From DAIOSQ01 sp036752465 (GTDB lineage Bacteria; Pseudomonadota; Gammaproteobacteria; Legionellales; Legionellaceae), in the NCBI GenBank assembly GCA_036752465.1, contig DAIOSQ010000053.1:1-14856 (forward strand): a stretch of 14,856 nucleotides of DNA, read 5' to 3'. Under the pieces are notes generated by a model. The model was given only the letters and a program-made list of their open reading frames with translations. It had not been told where the DNA came from and did not search any database. This document shows positions 14,634 to 14,856 of the stretch, one piece after another. The position numbers and the translations under genes are program-made. Numbering within the stretch: the first letter of the stretch is position 1; the number at the start of each line of letters is the position of its first letter.

Positions 14634-14856
14634 ATTGAATTGCCAAGTTAGTGACATAGGAATTTTTATTGCGATACGCCATCCACTAATACAGCTTATG
14701 AAAGTTTTTGCGACAGAACTAGGCAACGTCCCTAAATTTTAGAATTTTCAATGGTGCGACTATACCACCCACATGGGCATGTCCGGGCGATTACGGCTTT
14801 ACCCACAACAAACAATCGCAGCCAAGCATGATCATGTTGATTTTATGTTTGAGCAT
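14634..14856 (+). pseudogene. mutM: Broken 5' part of formamidopyrimidine-DNA glycosylase, runs off the window
   Basis: MutM/Fpg removes oxidised purines such as 8-oxoguanine from DNA. From 14770 the frame reads HMGMSGRLRLYP and then KHDHVDFMFEH to the window edge, matching the family segment HLGMSGSLRILP...KHDHVDL of E. coli Fpg. Upstream pieces of the expected N-terminus appear in other frames: ILEFS (14736-14750) and NGATI (14750-14764) would be the strand before HLGMSG, and IELP (14634-14645) resembles MPELP, whose Pro2 and Glu3 form the active site. At least two frameshifts fall between 14745 and 14772, a TAG at 14740 interrupts the main frame, and about 15 residues seem to be missing near the N-terminus. 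No intact start or catalytic N-terminus is visible, so the gene is probably dead. The HMGMSG part is secure; the more distant pieces are weaker. Sequencing error could explain one shift but hardly all the damage. Confidence 0.72.

Overview
The window looks like chromosomal DNA of a gammaproteobacterium with moderate to low GC. The asparaginyl-tRNA synthetase, exonuclease VII large subunit and methionine aminopeptidase all read like full-length gammaproteobacterial proteins. Tight convergent gene ends and a decayed mutM at the right edge would suit a host-associated lineage such as the Legionellales, but that placement is inference and not proven by the sequence. No transposase, integrase, CRISPR array, rRNA or tRNA was seen.

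Layout from left to right: (1) 1-1626, plus strand: the end of a tyrosine/homogentisate breakdown operon, with fumarylacetoacetate hydrolase (its start lies left of the window) overlapping maleylacetoacetate isomerase. (2) 1607-2080, minus: an unrecognised four-helix membrane protein with a His/Met-rich tail, convergent with maiA and divergent from asnS. (3) 2212-3609, plus: asnS, convergent with map (3626-4420, minus). map is divergent from xseA (4467-5795, plus), and xseA is translationally coupled to a compact rhomboid-type intramembrane protease (5792-6370). (4) 6396-12274, minus: a complete tripartite RND efflux operon in the order outer-membrane channel, periplasmic adaptor, inner-membrane pump, with no regulator gene beside it. 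(5) 12395-13456, minus: a secreted HtrA/Deg-type serine protease with one PDZ domain, preceded by a plausible promoter and a 72-bp inverted-repeat element. (6) 13653-14303, minus: a 216-residue protein of unknown function. (7) 14304-14856: noncoding DNA, then a perfect TATAAT box and the broken 5' part of mutM/fpg running off the right edge.

Functionally the window mixes housekeeping (translation, N-terminal methionine removal, DNA repair), aromatic amino-acid breakdown and cell-envelope functions (efflux, periplasmic protein quality control, intramembrane proteolysis). No clear new multi-gene system is present. The most worthwhile points are the mutM remnant, the palindromic element upstream of the Deg protease, the xseA-rhomboid coupling and the two unrecognised genes.
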